A stretch of 64,000 nt of DNA from Colwellia sp. 39_35_sub15_T18 (GTDB lineage: Bacteria; Pseudomonadota; Gammaproteobacteria; Enterobacterales; Alteromonadaceae), in the NCBI GenBank assembly GCA_002162675.1, contig MAAE01000048.1:85302-149301 (forward strand), given 5' to 3'. The notes below the pieces were generated by a model. That model made no database searches and had not been told where the DNA came from. It saw only the letters and a program-made list of their open reading frames with translations. Numbering within the stretch: the stretch's first letter is position 1; each line of letters starts with the position of its first letter. The position numbers were made by a program, and so were the translations under genes. Shown here piece by piece: positions 54,833-64,000 of the stretch.

Positions 54833-55078
54833 TTAAAATGAAATTTTTCCGTCATACTTAAGCAAAATTTCTTTGGCTTTAACAAAAGAGCTCATATCAA
54901 TAATGTCGTCAATATCAAACATCACATCAAAGTCATTCTCTAACTGAGCAATCAAGATCATATGTGCCGTTGAGTCCCATTTTTTGTGGCTATTGTATTC
55001 TAGCGAGTCGTTTATCTCACTTATCGGTAGCTCTAATGCATTTTCAAAGGCATTAATTAAAATGGTTAATGCTGTCAT
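54833..55078 (-). CDS. Acyl carrier protein
   Basis: An 81-residue acidic protein with the phosphopantetheine serine at residue 36 in KWDSTAHMILI and a helix-rich layout like other specialised carriers (LENDFDVMFDIDDI). The usual DSL motif is DST. It is the first gene of the acyl module and lies 12 bases after the acetyltransferase gene. Confidence 0.85.
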   Translation of the reverse strand: MTALTILINAFENALELPISEINDSLEYNSHKKWDSTAHMILIAQLENDFDVMFDIDDIIDMSSFVKAKEILLKYDGKISF

Positions 55079-55089
55079 GGTTACGCCTT

Positions 55090-55650
55090 TTAAAATCTAA
55101 GTATTTTACTGAGTTTAGCTTTTGCTAACTGAAAGTGCTGTAATGAAAGTGACATGGTGATTAAACCTTGTTCATCAACATTACCTTGTTGATATCCTAA
55201 CATTTCATTATAACGAATAGCACTATTATTATTTTTAAATACCTGTGCTTTCAATTGATTACAACGACCTTGTTTAAATAAGTATTCAATGAATACCAAT
55301 GACGGTGAAAATGCTAAAATACTGTTTTTATATTTACATTCAGGCGCAATATATAAACCTGGGCAAACAGTTTCCGCCAATGCTAAGGGTGCAAGCTCTC
55401 CTGCATTCGGTTCTGACGAAGCATAAATCAGCCCAATATCTTCACCTTTATACATAATCATTAAATAAACTTGTTCCGCTTTAGTCGCTAGACCTTGAAA
55501 CCATTGTTGCTGCTGCCGCGCGCTAATATAGCTTTTATCAAGCATGAACTGATTAATCTCAGGGTGATTACGCCAGTTGCGTACCTTTTCTAATTTATCA
55601 GCGGTTATTGGCCTAAGCTCAACACCAAAACCCGTTAATGGCCAACTCAT
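55090..55650 (-). CDS. pseH: GNAT acyltransferase, PseH type
   Basis: A 186-residue GNAT protein. It opens VELRPITADKLEKVRNWRNH and has the helix FKNNNSAIRYNEMLGY, typical of PseH, which acetylates the 4-amino group of UDP-4-amino-4,6-dideoxy-AltNAc. I prefer ATG 55650, eight bases after AGGG; the frame opens at 55704. As it is co-transcribed with an ACP and acyl-activating enzymes just downstream, it might use an acyl-ACP instead of acetyl-CoA; that is inference. Confidence 0.78.
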   Translation of the reverse strand: MSWPLTGFGVELRPITADKLEKVRNWRNHPEINQFMLDKSYISARQQQQWFQGLATKAEQVYLMIMYKGEDIGLIYASSEPNAGELAPLALAETVCPGLYIAPECKYKNSILAFSPSLVFIEYLFKQGRCNQLKAQVFKNNNSAIRYNEMLGYQQGNVDEQGLITMSLSLQHFQLAKAKLSKILRF

Positions 55651-55663
55651 AATAATTTCCCTA

Positions 55664-56719
55664 TTAATCATGCTTATATAAATGGTTAATAATGTTTTCG
55701 GCAATGCGGGCTACGCCTTGACCATCGATCAATTGGCCTGCCTTAGCTGATAATAGATTAAGTTGTGATTGACTTAGCCAGAGAGTTTTCGCCTGAGCAA
55801 TAGCCTGAATAACCCCATCATCCGTTAAACCATTAAAGGTATAACACCAGCCAGCTTTTTGATGCGCCTTTGCTGAGAGTAATTGATTATCAGCAATCGT
55901 TAAAAAGACACTAGGTACATGGCAATAAGCCAGCTCATAAACAATAGCGCCAGGAGCACAGATAGCCAATCGTGTTTGCTGTAATATTGCCGCCATATTG
56001 TTGCAATTATGCTGATATTGAAAACCTTCCTGTTGACAAAACTTTGCTATTTCACCAGCTTTATGACAACCCGCACCAGTAATTACCACTATCTGATTCG
56101 CCTTAATAGCAAACTGGCCTTGCGCCAATAACTGTAATATCAGCAAGGTTAAGCCGCCTATATCACTACCGCCAAAGTTAACAAGTAACTTTGTACGTTC
56201 TTTAAAAGGCTTTTTATCAGCAAGTAAAAACTCTTGTCGAATAATACTGTATTGCAAGCCCAATAAATGTTTAGCTTGCGGTGCACTGTGCTGATAACCT
56301 AGTTCATGGGCATTTTCAAGTGCATTAATCACCATATCACAATGCAAGTTAGTCAAAGAATTAATATCATCAAAGCTGATAATATTTAATGCACTTTGCC
56401 CTAAGCATTGACGATAATATTGATCAAATTGATAACCATCAATAAGCAAAACATTTGCTTGATATCGCTGATTTAAACACGTGAGCAAATCAATTTCGTC
56501 AATCAACTCAAGTGTATTGGATAGGGTGTGAATTTCAGCGCCCATAGCAAGTAATCTATCATGTAAAAAGCTCGGTAGCGCTCGACTGACAACCACACAT
56601 TTTAGCGTTAACATACGATAATTCATGCTAAAAAATTCAATTAAGGCACTGCAGCGAAAAGCATGACCTAAACCAATTTCACTTGAGGCATCAAAGCGAA
56701 AAAGTAGGCAAGAAGTCAT
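55664..56719 (-). CDS. pseG: UDP-2,4-diacetamido-2,4,6-trideoxy-beta-L-altropyranose hydrolase PseG
   Basis: A 351-residue GT-B fold hydrolase that removes UDP before the condensation step. The N-terminus LFRFDASSEIGLGHAFRCSA holds the catalytic GxGHxxR histidine (His19), and NFGGSDIGGLTL and CAPGAIVYELAYCHVPSVF form the nucleotide site. ATG 56719 is in a TAATG overlap with the upstream stop; the frame opens at 56761. Confidence 0.92.
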   Translation of the reverse strand: MTSCLLFRFDASSEIGLGHAFRCSALIEFFSMNYRMLTLKCVVVSRALPSFLHDRLLAMGAEIHTLSNTLELIDEIDLLTCLNQRYQANVLLIDGYQFDQYYRQCLGQSALNIISFDDINSLTNLHCDMVINALENAHELGYQHSAPQAKHLLGLQYSIIRQEFLLADKKPFKERTKLLVNFGGSDIGGLTLLILQLLAQGQFAIKANQIVVITGAGCHKAGEIAKFCQQEGFQYQHNCNNMAAILQQTRLAICAPGAIVYELAYCHVPSVFLTIADNQLLSAKAHQKAGWCYTFNGLTDDGVIQAIAQAKTLWLSQSQLNLLSAKAGQLIDGQGVARIAENIINHLYKHD

Positions 56720-57399
56720 TAAGATTGGTGTCGTAATAGTTGAAAGCCTTCTGCGTGACATTTACCTATGGTAGCCCCCCTTAATTGCGCTAATGCTTGT
56801 ACAGCAATCAATGAACGAGGATGAGGAAATTCACGCAACTCCTCAGAATAACATTGTAAAGATGCCACTTTTTTCAGATAAAAGTCACTGATGTCAATAA
56901 ACCAGTTTGCCTGAAATTGTGATGATGAAAATTGCCATTCGGTACTGGATAACACCTCAAAAGATAAAATGGTTTTAACGCTACTTTGCGGCAAGGGTCT
57001 AAACGCCGTTAATACCGCTTGCGCGGTAAGACTATGGTCAATATTTAGATCATCGACACTGTGAGTATAAATTATTTCAGGGTTTAGATTTTTTGTTTTT
57101 TCTTCAATGAATTGCACAATAGAGAGTAATTCCACACTGTCCATTTTATTGTCAGGAAAATCTCCCTGAACAAACTGAGAAATACCTAAAACATTGCATG
57201 ATTTTTGTAGAGCACTTAAACGTTGATTTTTATCAACGGAGCCACCATCAACACAGTGACTTGCAATCCGCGAAGAAATACCATCAGTCATCACTAATAA
57301 CGTGACCTTATCACCGTTGGCGCTATGCTTAGCAATAGTGCCGCCACAGCCAAGCGCCTCATCATCGCTATGCGCGACAACGACTAAAACATTCGTCAT
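56719..57399 (-). CDS. PIG-L/LmbE-family deacetylase
   Basis: A 226-residue protein with the zinc motif VVAHSDDEALGCGG (AHPDDE in most members, here Ser for Pro) and IIYTHSVDDLNIDH near residue 115. The family removes N-acetyl groups from sugars. Its position between pseG and pseI suggests it deacetylates an intermediate so another acyl or formyl group can be added. It is four bases from pseI. Confidence 0.83.
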   Translation of the reverse strand: MTNVLVVVAHSDDEALGCGGTIAKHSANGDKVTLLVMTDGISSRIASHCVDGGSVDKNQRLSALQKSCNVLGISQFVQGDFPDNKMDSVELLSIVQFIEEKTKNLNPEIIYTHSVDDLNIDHSLTAQAVLTAFRPLPQSSVKTILSFEVLSSTEWQFSSSQFQANWFIDISDFYLKKVASLQCYSEELREFPHPRSLIAVQALAQLRGATIGKCHAEGFQLLRHQS

Positions 57400-57402
57400 T
57401 CA

Positions 57403-58473
57403 TTAGCCCCCTAAAATATCCCACGACAGTGGTGTTCCCTTGCTGACATCTTTATTTACTCTTTGCCCGATAATCTGCTCAAAATACTTAGGCGCGAGAC
57501 CAAGACCGGGTCGGACAATTTGACTATTTTCTTCACTGAGTATTTGCCCTTTTTTAATGTCTTGCGATATATAGATTGAACGACGATATTTTTTAGAGTT
57601 TTGCTCGCTAGTATCACCACCATACATCACAGTGCCAAGCGATTGCGCCGCACTCATACTCTCACTTACCAGTAATTTAAATTCCTCTGGCTCAAGTGAG
57701 AAAGCGGCGTCAACACCGCCGTCATCACGCGATAAAACAAAATGTTTTTCAATGACCGTTGCACCTAATGCTACGCCAGCAATAGAGACACCTATACCCA
57801 AGGTATGATCAGAAATACCCACCTCACAACCAAAAGTAGCTCGTAAGTGGGCAATAGTATTTAAGTTAGCCTGCTTAGGTGAGGCAGGGTAAGCACTGGT
57901 ACATTTAAGTAACACTATCTGTTGACAACCATTACTCTTCAAACAATCTATCGCTTCTGATATTTCAGTTAATGAAGCCATACCAGTAGAAATAATGACT
58001 GGCTTACCTGTTTTAGCAATATGCTTAATTAACGGGATATCATTATTCTCAAAGGAAGCAACTTTATAACAAGGTACATCTAATGTTTCTAAAAAGTCGA
58101 CCGCACTTTTATCAAACGGTGAGCTAAAAGCAATTAGCCCTAATGACTTAGCCTTTTCAAACAGGGCTTGGTGCCACTGCCATGGTGTGTATGCTTTTTG
58201 GTAAAGTTTATGCAACGAGTTACCTTGCCACAGATTGTCACCTTCAAGTATTTGAAAGTCTTCTTGTTCGCAATCTAAAGTCATAGTATCGGCAGTATAG
58301 GTTTGCAGTTTTATTGCATGTACACCGACTTTCGCCGCGGCTTCAATCATAGCCATGGCAGTATTAAGTGACTGATTATGATTGCCCGATAACTCAGCAA
58401 TAACAAAAGGTGTTTCTTCTAAGCCAATTTTTCGCCCAGCGATATAAACTGCTGTCACCGGTTTGTTTGTCAT
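57403..58473 (-). CDS. pseI: Pseudaminic acid synthase PseI
   Basis: A 356-residue NeuB-family synthase that condenses the 6-deoxy-AltdiNAc with phosphoenolpyruvate. Landmarks are VIAELSGNHNQSLNTAMAMI, GVHAIKLQTYTADTMTL, GISDHTLGIGVSIAG and EKHFVLSRDDGGVDAAFSL, plus a C-terminal antifreeze-like domain (YISQDIKKGQILSEEN). The DGGVDAAFS form is that of PseI rather than of NeuB or LegI. It overlaps the formyltransferase gene by four bases. Confidence 0.94.
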   Translation of the reverse strand: MTNKPVTAVYIAGRKIGLEETPFVIAELSGNHNQSLNTAMAMIEAAAKVGVHAIKLQTYTADTMTLDCEQEDFQILEGDNLWQGNSLHKLYQKAYTPWQWHQALFEKAKSLGLIAFSSPFDKSAVDFLETLDVPCYKVASFENNDIPLIKHIAKTGKPVIISTGMASLTEISEAIDCLKSNGCQQIVLLKCTSAYPASPKQANLNTIAHLRATFGCEVGISDHTLGIGVSIAGVALGATVIEKHFVLSRDDGGVDAAFSLEPEEFKLLVSESMSAAQSLGTVMYGGDTSEQNSKKYRRSIYISQDIKKGQILSEENSQIVRPGLGLAPKYFEQIIGQRVNKDVSKGTPLSWDILGG

Positions 58474-59180
58474 TGCAATATTCCTGTTTCATTTTTCTGT
58501 TTAGCGTTACGCTTAAAAATAACCTGAGCACTTACCTGCTCTTCATCATGAACCGCATCGGTAAATGTTAAGATAAATTCACCTGAGTTGAGAAAAGCAT
58601 TCGGGTAACCATCCGCATCTAACATACGGATATAATCATAAACGTCAGATAACTTATCCAAATTCGTTATATTGCTTTGCTCAGCGAGCCTACGAGTAAA
58701 AGTTGTTACTTGTCCGACTTGTGGTATAGGTTCAATATCGTGTTGAATAATATCAAAAATCAACTGGCCAACCAATAAATCTGCTCGATTAAATATTTCA
58801 GTTGCGGTACCCGCTAATGACAAAAGTAACTTGCCATAAATAGGTCCTGCATCAAGTTGCTCATTACAACGAAAAGCACTCAATTGCGTATCTTCATGAC
58901 CACGAACAATTAAATTTTGCAGAGGACTACCGCCACGACCATAAGGTAAATCGGTCATATGAAACATGATACAAGCAAAACGCTCGGTAATTTCATCCGC
59001 TATTTTATCTGACCAGTGAGGAATAAAAATATATTTAGGATTAATGGCAGTTAACTTTTCAAGGCTAAGTTGAGTTTTATCAGTAATTAAATGCCACTGC
59101 CCTTGTAAGCTAGACGCTAAACGTTGATATAACACATCATGACGCTGCTTTTTTGAGACTAGGATATAAGAATGAGCCAT
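58470..59180 (-). CDS. Formyltransferase-fold protein of the pseudaminic acid cluster (PseJ type)
   Basis: A 236-residue protein of the methionyl-tRNA formyltransferase fold. It has FHMTDLPYGRGGSPLQNLI, with the catalytic His, and the Asp loop EQLDAGPIYGKLLLSL, but the usual Asn before the His is Met. Related proteins next to pseI and pseF are thought to N-formylate the sugar. The cluster also has a PseH-type acyltransferase, so two amine substituents may be possible. One-base overlap with pseF. Confidence 0.75.
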   Translation of the reverse strand: MAHSYILVSKKQRHDVLYQRLASSLQGQWHLITDKTQLSLEKLTAINPKYIFIPHWSDKIADEITERFACIMFHMTDLPYGRGGSPLQNLIVRGHEDTQLSAFRCNEQLDAGPIYGKLLLSLAGTATEIFNRADLLVGQLIFDIIQHDIEPIPQVGQVTTFTRRLAEQSNITNLDKLSDVYDYIRMLDADGYPNAFLNSGEFILTFTDAVHDEEQVSAQVIFKRNAKQKNETGILQ

Positions 59181-59899
59181 TATTTGGCTCCGATAATATC
59201 ATGTTGTAATGCCTGATACATATATTCAGCGCGGCGCCAATCATCTTCGTCATCAATATCTTGTACCAAATAGTTAGGCAACACAATAGGAATGGAAAAA
59301 TCAGAAAACACACCACCACCTTTAATATTGACAAAATCATGAGCTAAAGCCCAATAAAATTGCCCAGCATCATGAAATACTTCCGCTAAATCTTGCGATC
59401 GGGCACCTATAGATTCAGGCTCAAGCAAGCTAATATTATTTTGCACTCCCTCAAGGGTAAAAGAGCGTTGTACCGGATAATTAAATTTAGTCACGCTAAA
59501 AGCATAATGTTTATATGTCGTCACTTTTAATTGCTTTAGCGACTGCTTCAAGTAACAAGGCTGCAAGAAAGGCGCAGTCGCATAAATGCAGCAAACATAA
59601 TTGATACTTTGCCCTGTTTGCTCTAATGCTTTAATCGCATGAACCACCACATCATTGGTGCCAGTATAATCATCAGCTAACTCTTTAGGGCGCATGAATG
59701 GAATTTCAGCGCCATACTCTTTCGCCACACTAGCAATTTCATCATCGTCTGTTGATACAATCACTCGATCAAATAGCCCTGAAGCTAAAGCGGCCTCAAT
59801 ACTATATGCGATGATAGGTTTGCCACAAAAATCGCGAATGTTTTTTTTAAGAACACGCTTGCTTCCACCTCGGGCTGGAATGATGGCTATATTTAACAT
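59180..59899 (-). CDS. pseF: Pseudaminic acid cytidylyltransferase PseF
   Basis: A 239-residue CMP-sugar synthetase with AIIPARGGSKRVLKKNI, the metal-binding VIVSTDDDEIASVA and MRPKELADD. It activates pseudaminic acid with CTP as the last step before transfer. It is the first gene of a unit that runs to the LuxC-like gene, with a 333-base gap to the divergent pseB. Confidence 0.94.
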   Translation of the reverse strand: MLNIAIIPARGGSKRVLKKNIRDFCGKPIIAYSIEAALASGLFDRVIVSTDDDEIASVAKEYGAEIPFMRPKELADDYTGTNDVVVHAIKALEQTGQSINYVCCIYATAPFLQPCYLKQSLKQLKVTTYKHYAFSVTKFNYPVQRSFTLEGVQNNISLLEPESIGARSQDLAEVFHDAGQFYWALAHDFVNIKGGGVFSDFSIPIVLPNYLVQDIDDEDDWRRAEYMYQALQHDIIGAK

Positions 59900-62385
<2,486 letters not shown>

Positions 62386-62391
62386 ACTAGA

Positions 62392-63897
62392 TTAAGTTTC
62401 TGTTTTAACAAATATAGCTTTAAACATTTCAACAACTTGTTTAACCACTTCAGGTTTCACATGACGATGATCGTCAAGCCAAGCATCTTCAGTACATTCG
62501 GTAATCAATTCATAACTTGGTAAATAATACATATCATCGTTATTTTGTACTAACTCTTCTGCCGCCACACGCAATACAGCTTTAGAGTGACAATTGGCAC
62601 TAATTACATGGTGTTTATCGGCTCTTCCTGTAGCTAAGAATGGAATAGGTGAAACACTGATGATCAGCTTAAATTCTGGGTTATGCTGCTTAATAATGTC
62701 AAAAAAACGTTGGATGTGTTGCACATTCTCAGTAACAGTAAGGGTTCTATGTTTAACTAAATGATACATATTATCTCTAGGGTTACGCGACATAAAACTG
62801 CCATCATGCAACTGCCAACATTCATTTAAGCCTAGGGTAATAACAAAAACCTGACACTGCAAAAAAGAGGCTTTTACTGCGGCAATATGTTGTTCATAAT
62901 CGGCTAAATATGCTTGTTGGGATCTGAAGACAACATTTTCACGATAAGGGTCTAAGTAATAACCACTCTCATCCTCTATTAATAGTTTACTAAACTCCCT
63001 GGTCGAAAAGGCTTTCTCTGCTAGCTGAGTAAAGCTTGGGCTGTTGAATAAAATGCCATAGTTGGCACAAAACTTAGCAATCGTATCACCGGGAGTATAA
63101 CCCTCAATAGCTAGCCCTGAATTAAAATCGTCATTACGCTCAGTAACTACATAGTTATAACCTGATTGTTGAAAATATTTAGCGATTTCAAATGCAAAAC
63201 AACTGCCCGCCGAGCCAATTGGAGTTTGCATATCCATGATAGGATATTTTTTAACAAATGGCTGTAATGAAAATTTTGATTGCGGATATTTAATACTCTG
63301 GGGGTTTGGCCAAAATATCGCTTTAGCGTCGGGCTTTCCCTGCTGGTCATAACGGCCAAAACTATCTTTGAATGTTTCTTCATAGTGAGCTAAGTCTAAC
63401 AAAGCTTGCACTGCTACTTTATTAATCGCTTGCTTTGCATTTAGCTGACTATGTAATAGTTCTTTAATTAAAGAGACTAAATCAAAAATGCTGCCATATT
63501 GCATCAAATAAGGGTCATGATTAATAATGTGCTGAAAAATATTCGTAGCAACATCGACATCTGAAAAGATATTTTCAAGTAAAAATTCAACGTGTGCCAA
63601 ACTGCTTAACTCATGATCGCAAGCAATGTTAATAAAAGCATTATCAAGTATTTTAGGCTCAGCCTTAAATTTCAATGCTTTTTTAGCAAAATTATCAAAT
63701 GGTTGAAAATAAGTAAATGGTTCTAGATAATTTTCATAAACATTTCGCCAATTTGCTTCACTTTGCACTATACAAAAATTAAGTGCGTAACGTGTTTTAT
63801 TCTTTTCCGCCAATGAAGCACAGTGAGCAACTTGATTAGGATTAAAAATAAGACAATCACCAGTATCTGGTTTTGAATATTGGGGGGTAGTGTTCAC
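62392..63897 (-). CDS. GSCFA-domain protein, 5' end possibly cut by an insertion sequence
   Basis: A 501-codon frame. Its middle has the GSCFA signature in SAGSCFAFEIAKYFQ and later LGLNECWQL, a domain related to SGNH/GDSL hydrolases and found in bacterial polysaccharide clusters; it may add or remove an acyl group. The start is a GTG with no ribosome site, exactly where sequence belonging to the IS-like element begins. The authentic gene may therefore have begun further right. Confidence 0.7.
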   Translation of the reverse strand: MNTTPQYSKPDTGDCLIFNPNQVAHCASLAEKNKTRYALNFCIVQSEANWRNVYENYLEPFTYFQPFDNFAKKALKFKAEPKILDNAFINIACDHELSSLAHVEFLLENIFSDVDVATNIFQHIINHDPYLMQYGSIFDLVSLIKELLHSQLNAKQAINKVAVQALLDLAHYEETFKDSFGRYDQQGKPDAKAIFWPNPQSIKYPQSKFSLQPFVKKYPIMDMQTPIGSAGSCFAFEIAKYFQQSGYNYVVTERNDDFNSGLAIEGYTPGDTIAKFCANYGILFNSPSFTQLAEKAFSTREFSKLLIEDESGYYLDPYRENVVFRSQQAYLADYEQHIAAVKASFLQCQVFVITLGLNECWQLHDGSFMSRNPRDNMYHLVKHRTLTVTENVQHIQRFFDIIKQHNPEFKLIISVSPIPFLATGRADKHHVISANCHSKAVLRVAAEELVQNNDDMYYLPSYELITECTEDAWLDDHRHVKPEVVKQVVEMFKAIFVKTET

Positions 63898-64000
63898 AAA
63901 TCTGTGTCATTTCAGTAAACTAGTAAAAACAGGAATGACATATGACAACTCAATTCGATTTTCAAGAAGCAGTAAAAGCACTTCAAGAAGGTAAAAAGCT
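63898..64000 (+). mobile_element. Left end of an IS256-type insertion sequence
   Basis: The right edge holds the first codons of an IS256-like transposase. The element's left terminal repeat should lie between about 63885 and 63940, possibly around TCTGTGTCATTTC at 63901, but its exact boundary and target duplication cannot be fixed without the other end. Confidence 0.55.
63942..64000 (+). CDS. IS256-family transposase, first codons only
   Basis: ATG at 63942 follows AGGA by seven bases and opens MTTQFDFQEAVKALQEGKKL, running off the window. That opening matches the usual N-terminus of IS256-family transposases (FDFxxALxALxxGK). The rest lies outside the window, so the call depends on 19-20 residues. 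Confidence 0.6.
   Translation, partial: MTTQFDFQEAVKALQEGKK

Overview
This window is most likely chromosomal DNA of a low-GC marine gammaproteobacterium of the Colwellia/Thalassotalea type (Alteromonadales). That call rests on the polar-flagellum gene order flrA-flrB-flrC-fliE-F-G-H-I-J-K, on sigma-54 style promoters in front of fliE and flrB, and on the AT-rich base composition. It was made by eye, not by a database search.

Region 1 (1-11656, all minus strand) is part of the class II/III flagellar locus. It holds the master activator FlrA, the FlrB/FlrC two-component pair, and the basal-body, C-ring and export genes fliE, F, G, H, I, J, followed by the 5' end of fliK, which runs off the left edge. 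Two gaps in the fli run (fliI-fliH and fliJ-fliK) carry copies of one dispersed intergenic repeat plus short tandem repeats and REP-like palindromes.

Region 2 (about 11.9-63.9 kb) is a very large surface-sugar and glycosylation island inserted next to flrA. From left to right it has: a 28-codon remnant of a pseB gene; a complete GDP-D-glycero-D-manno-heptose set (gmhB, gmhA, hddA, hddC); a cobalamin-type radical SAM enzyme, a TylF-like methyltransferase and a split transketolase; a glycosyltransferase, a second SIS isomerase and a sulfotransferase gene broken by an 11-G tract; methyltransferases, a CmcI-like enzyme, an N-formyltransferase and an aminotransferase; and a CDP-glucose pathway (ddhA, ddhB, 3,5-epimerase, C-methyltransferase). 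It continues with a truncated CmcI-like fragment, a TIGR00180-type glycosyltransferase and a small secreted protein; two sugar dehydratases/epimerases; a tightly packed nine-gene operon starting with a second split transketolase (36.7-47.0 kb); a ColD/ColC-like pair with an epimerase; a LuxC/LuxE/AMP-ligase/ketoreductase/ACP module; and a complete pseudaminic acid pathway (pseB, C, H, G, I, F) with an added PIG-L deacetylase and a formyltransferase. A GSCFA-domain gene follows, and an IS256-type transposase starts at the right edge.

Taken together the island looks able to make several nucleotide-activated sugars (GDP-heptose, a CDP-linked branched amino sugar, a 3,6-dideoxy or 6-deoxy hexose, CMP-pseudaminic acid) and at least one product I cannot assign. 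Those sugars could be decorated by methyl, formyl, acyl and sulfate groups. Its position beside flrA suggests flagellin glycosylation, but no flagellin gene, flippase or polymerase lies in the window, so O-antigen or capsule use cannot be excluded.

The strongest candidates for something new are the probable phase switch in the sulfotransferase gene (22370-22380), the transketolase-kinase-nucleotidyltransferase operon (36761-46960) and the luciferase-type acyl reductase module joined to the pseudaminic acid genes (50346-55078). The many fragments and frameshifts (11888, 32486, 33971, 63897) point to repeated turnover of the island.
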